Shown in pieces: positions 63,011 through 64,000 of a DNA stretch of 64,000 nucleotides. Source of the DNA: Azotobacter paspali (GTDB lineage: Bacteria > Pseudomonadota > Gammaproteobacteria > Pseudomonadales > Pseudomonadaceae); the NCBI RefSeq assembly GCF_042434745.1, contig NZ_JBHLSS010000127.1; one strand, 5' to 3'. Below the pieces are notes generated by a model. It did no database searches. It had not been told where the DNA came from and was given only the letters and a program-made list of their open reading frames with translations. The translations under genes and the position numbers were made by a program. Within the stretch, counting starts at the first letter, position 1. Each line of letters starts with the position of its first letter.

Positions 63011-63651
63011 TCGATCGTCTCCGTTTCCTGAAGGGCCGCTTGGTACCAGCGTTGGAAGGCTGGCCACCGGTAGATGGTTTCCACGTAGGCGGCCGCCGGC
63101 TCCGGCAGGGATACCGCATAGCTGCGCAGGCGCGCCGCCACCGGGGCATAGAAGGCATCGGCGATCCCGGCATAGCCAAACAGGAAGGGACCATCCACGC
63201 CGAAACGCTGCCGGCAGTCGGCCCAAAGCGCGCAGATGCGGCCGATATCCTCCTGCACGGTAGCCGGCAACGGCAATGCCAACAGCCTCGGCCGACGCCG
63301 GAGATCCATCGGTAGATGGCTGCGTAGCGCAGCGAAGCCACTGTGCATCTCGGCGCACAGCGAACGCGCCACAGCCCGTGCGTACTCGCCGCGCGGCCAG
63401 AGATGGCAGTCTCCACAGGTCTCGGCCAAATACTCGACGATCGCCAGGGAGTCCCAGACCGGCCCTTCCTCGGTCAGCAGCACCGGTACCTTGCCGGTAG
63501 GCGAGTGACTCAGCAGGCGAGCGCGGCTCGTCTGCTGGTACATGGGAATACGGACTTCCGTATAAGGCTCCTCGGTCAGCTCCAGCACCAGAGCGGCGCG
63601 CATCGACCAGGAAGAGTAGTTCTTGTTGCCAATGATCAGGGTCAGGGGCAT
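63007..63651 (-). CDS. Glutathione S-transferase family protein
   Basis: 214 aa from ATG 63651 (MPLTLIIGNKNYSSWSMRAAL). The N-terminal thioredoxin-fold half has NKNYSSWSMRAALVLE (glutathione-site serine), SPTGKVPVLL and the conserved cis-Pro region; DSLAIVEYLAE binds glutathione, and the helical C-terminal half follows. It may detoxify small electrophiles; the substrate is unknown. It overlaps the Nudix gene by ATGA, so the two are coupled. Confidence 0.9.
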   Translation of the reverse strand: MPLTLIIGNKNYSSWSMRAALVLELTEEPYTEVRIPMYQQTSRARLLSHSPTGKVPVLLTEEGPVWDSLAIVEYLAETCGDCHLWPRGEYARAVARSLCAEMHSGFAALRSHLPMDLRRRPRLLALPLPATVQEDIGRICALWADCRQRFGVDGPFLFGYAGIADAFYAPVAARLRSYAVSLPEPAAAYVETIYRWPAFQRWYQAALQETETIE

Positions 63652-63729
63652 GGCAGTCTCCTTGGCTGCGGGCAGTTCACGGCGCGCGAGCACCGCTGCG
63701 CAGCCAGCGACCTACTGCCCACGCGGCGC

Positions 63730-64000
63730 TCAGGTCCGGTATTCGGCGTTAATCTTCACGTAGTCGTGAGACAGATCGGTGGTCCAGATGGTTTCGCTGC
63801 AATCGCCCCGCCCGAGTTCGATGCGGATACCGATCTCCGACTCGGCCATCACTGCGGCTCCCTGCTCCTCGGTATAGGTCGCGGCCCGGCCACCCTGCCT
63901 GGCAATGCAGACATCGCCGAGGAATACATCGATCCGGCTCACGTCGAGCTGCGGTACACCGGCGCGTCCGACGGCAGCGAGAATGCGTCCCCAGTTGGGA
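63730..64000 (-). CDS. argJ: Ornithine acetyltransferase ArgJ, C-terminal part (cut by window edge)
   Basis: The last 89 or so residues of ArgJ, which recycles the acetyl group between ornithine and glutamate in arginine synthesis. The frame reads PNWGRILAAVGRAGVPQLD and runs through GEQGAAVMAESEI-like text and WTTDLSHDYVKINAEYRT to a TGA at 63730. The 5' end lies beyond 64000. Third arginine gene of the window with argG and argF, though far from both. Confidence 0.9.
   Translation of the reverse strand, partial: PNWGRILAAVGRAGVPQLDVSRIDVFLGDVCIARQGGRAATYTEEQGAAVMAESEIGIRIELGRGDCSETIWTTDLSHDYVKINAEYRT

Noticed and set aside
1..64000. Reassignment of TAG as a sense codon
   Set aside because: lepA, the alpha/beta hydrolase and the DUF2905 gene end normally at TAG, and the amber-bearing relics, except the CWC gene, also carry frame changes.

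Overview
The window looks like chromosome of a Pseudomonadaceae bacterium, most likely Azotobacter (A. vinelandii or a close relative). The reasons are high-GC coding, Pseudomonas-type gene order throughout, a complete algU-mucA-mucB-mucC-mucD alginate control operon, an RTX-tailed PL7 alginate lyase, and a bacterioferritin that matches, as far as I remember it, the A. vinelandii protein almost exactly. No database search was possible, so family names rest on motifs and context.

Layout. 1-300: promoter and boxA leader of what looks like an rRNA operon reading leftwards out of the window. 301-3395: argG divergent from pyrC-rnt. 3640-4600: decayed IS4-type transposase. 4600-5550: Fur-type site, bfd and bfr (iron storage and release). 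5981-9146: grxD, argF, an orphan ABC ATPase and ybaK. 9193-11710: glpD convergent with a secreted alpha/beta hydrolase. 11835-14081: metE relic (six in-frame TAG, three frame changes) beside an intact metR. 15242-18331: large divergent class A penicillin-binding protein. 18372-26227: putA, a zinc-type TonB receptor with a Zur-like operator, and an AsrA-type Lon protease. 26393-27790: wreck of a catabolic locus (GntP permease start joined to an aldehyde dehydrogenase end, plus a broken IclR regulator). 27983-30408: I42 inhibitor lipoprotein, cmoA, cmoB and a DUF2905 protein.

30405-43541 is the conserved leftward block pdxJ, recO, era, rnc, DUF4845, lepB, lepA, mucD, mucC, mucB, mucA, algU. It is interrupted between recO and era by the alginate lyase and about 1.2 kb of gene-poor DNA, and its DUF4845 gene carries two frame changes. 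43897-49415: nadB, ygfX, sdhE, ygfZ, ung and an enoyl-CoA hydratase. 50152-51058: a small CWC-family gene with an in-frame amber, then rsuA. 51208-55770: groEL, groES with a sigma-32 promoter, fxsA, a HugZ-type gene and an SDR gene. 55815-64000: an alkyltransferase-like gene, ampG, yajQ, panE, a sensor kinase, a PduO-type adenosyltransferase, a Nudix/ThiE-like fusion, a GST and the 3' end of argJ.

The themes are housekeeping synthesis (arginine, pyrimidine, NAD, pyridoxal, pantothenate), envelope stress and alginate control, metal homeostasis under Fur and Zur, and marked local gene decay. I found no CRISPR array, tRNA, prophage or clear new multi-gene system. The most unusual items are the concentration of amber-interrupted relics, the lyase placed inside the era-recO operon, and the His-rich Zur-controlled receptor.
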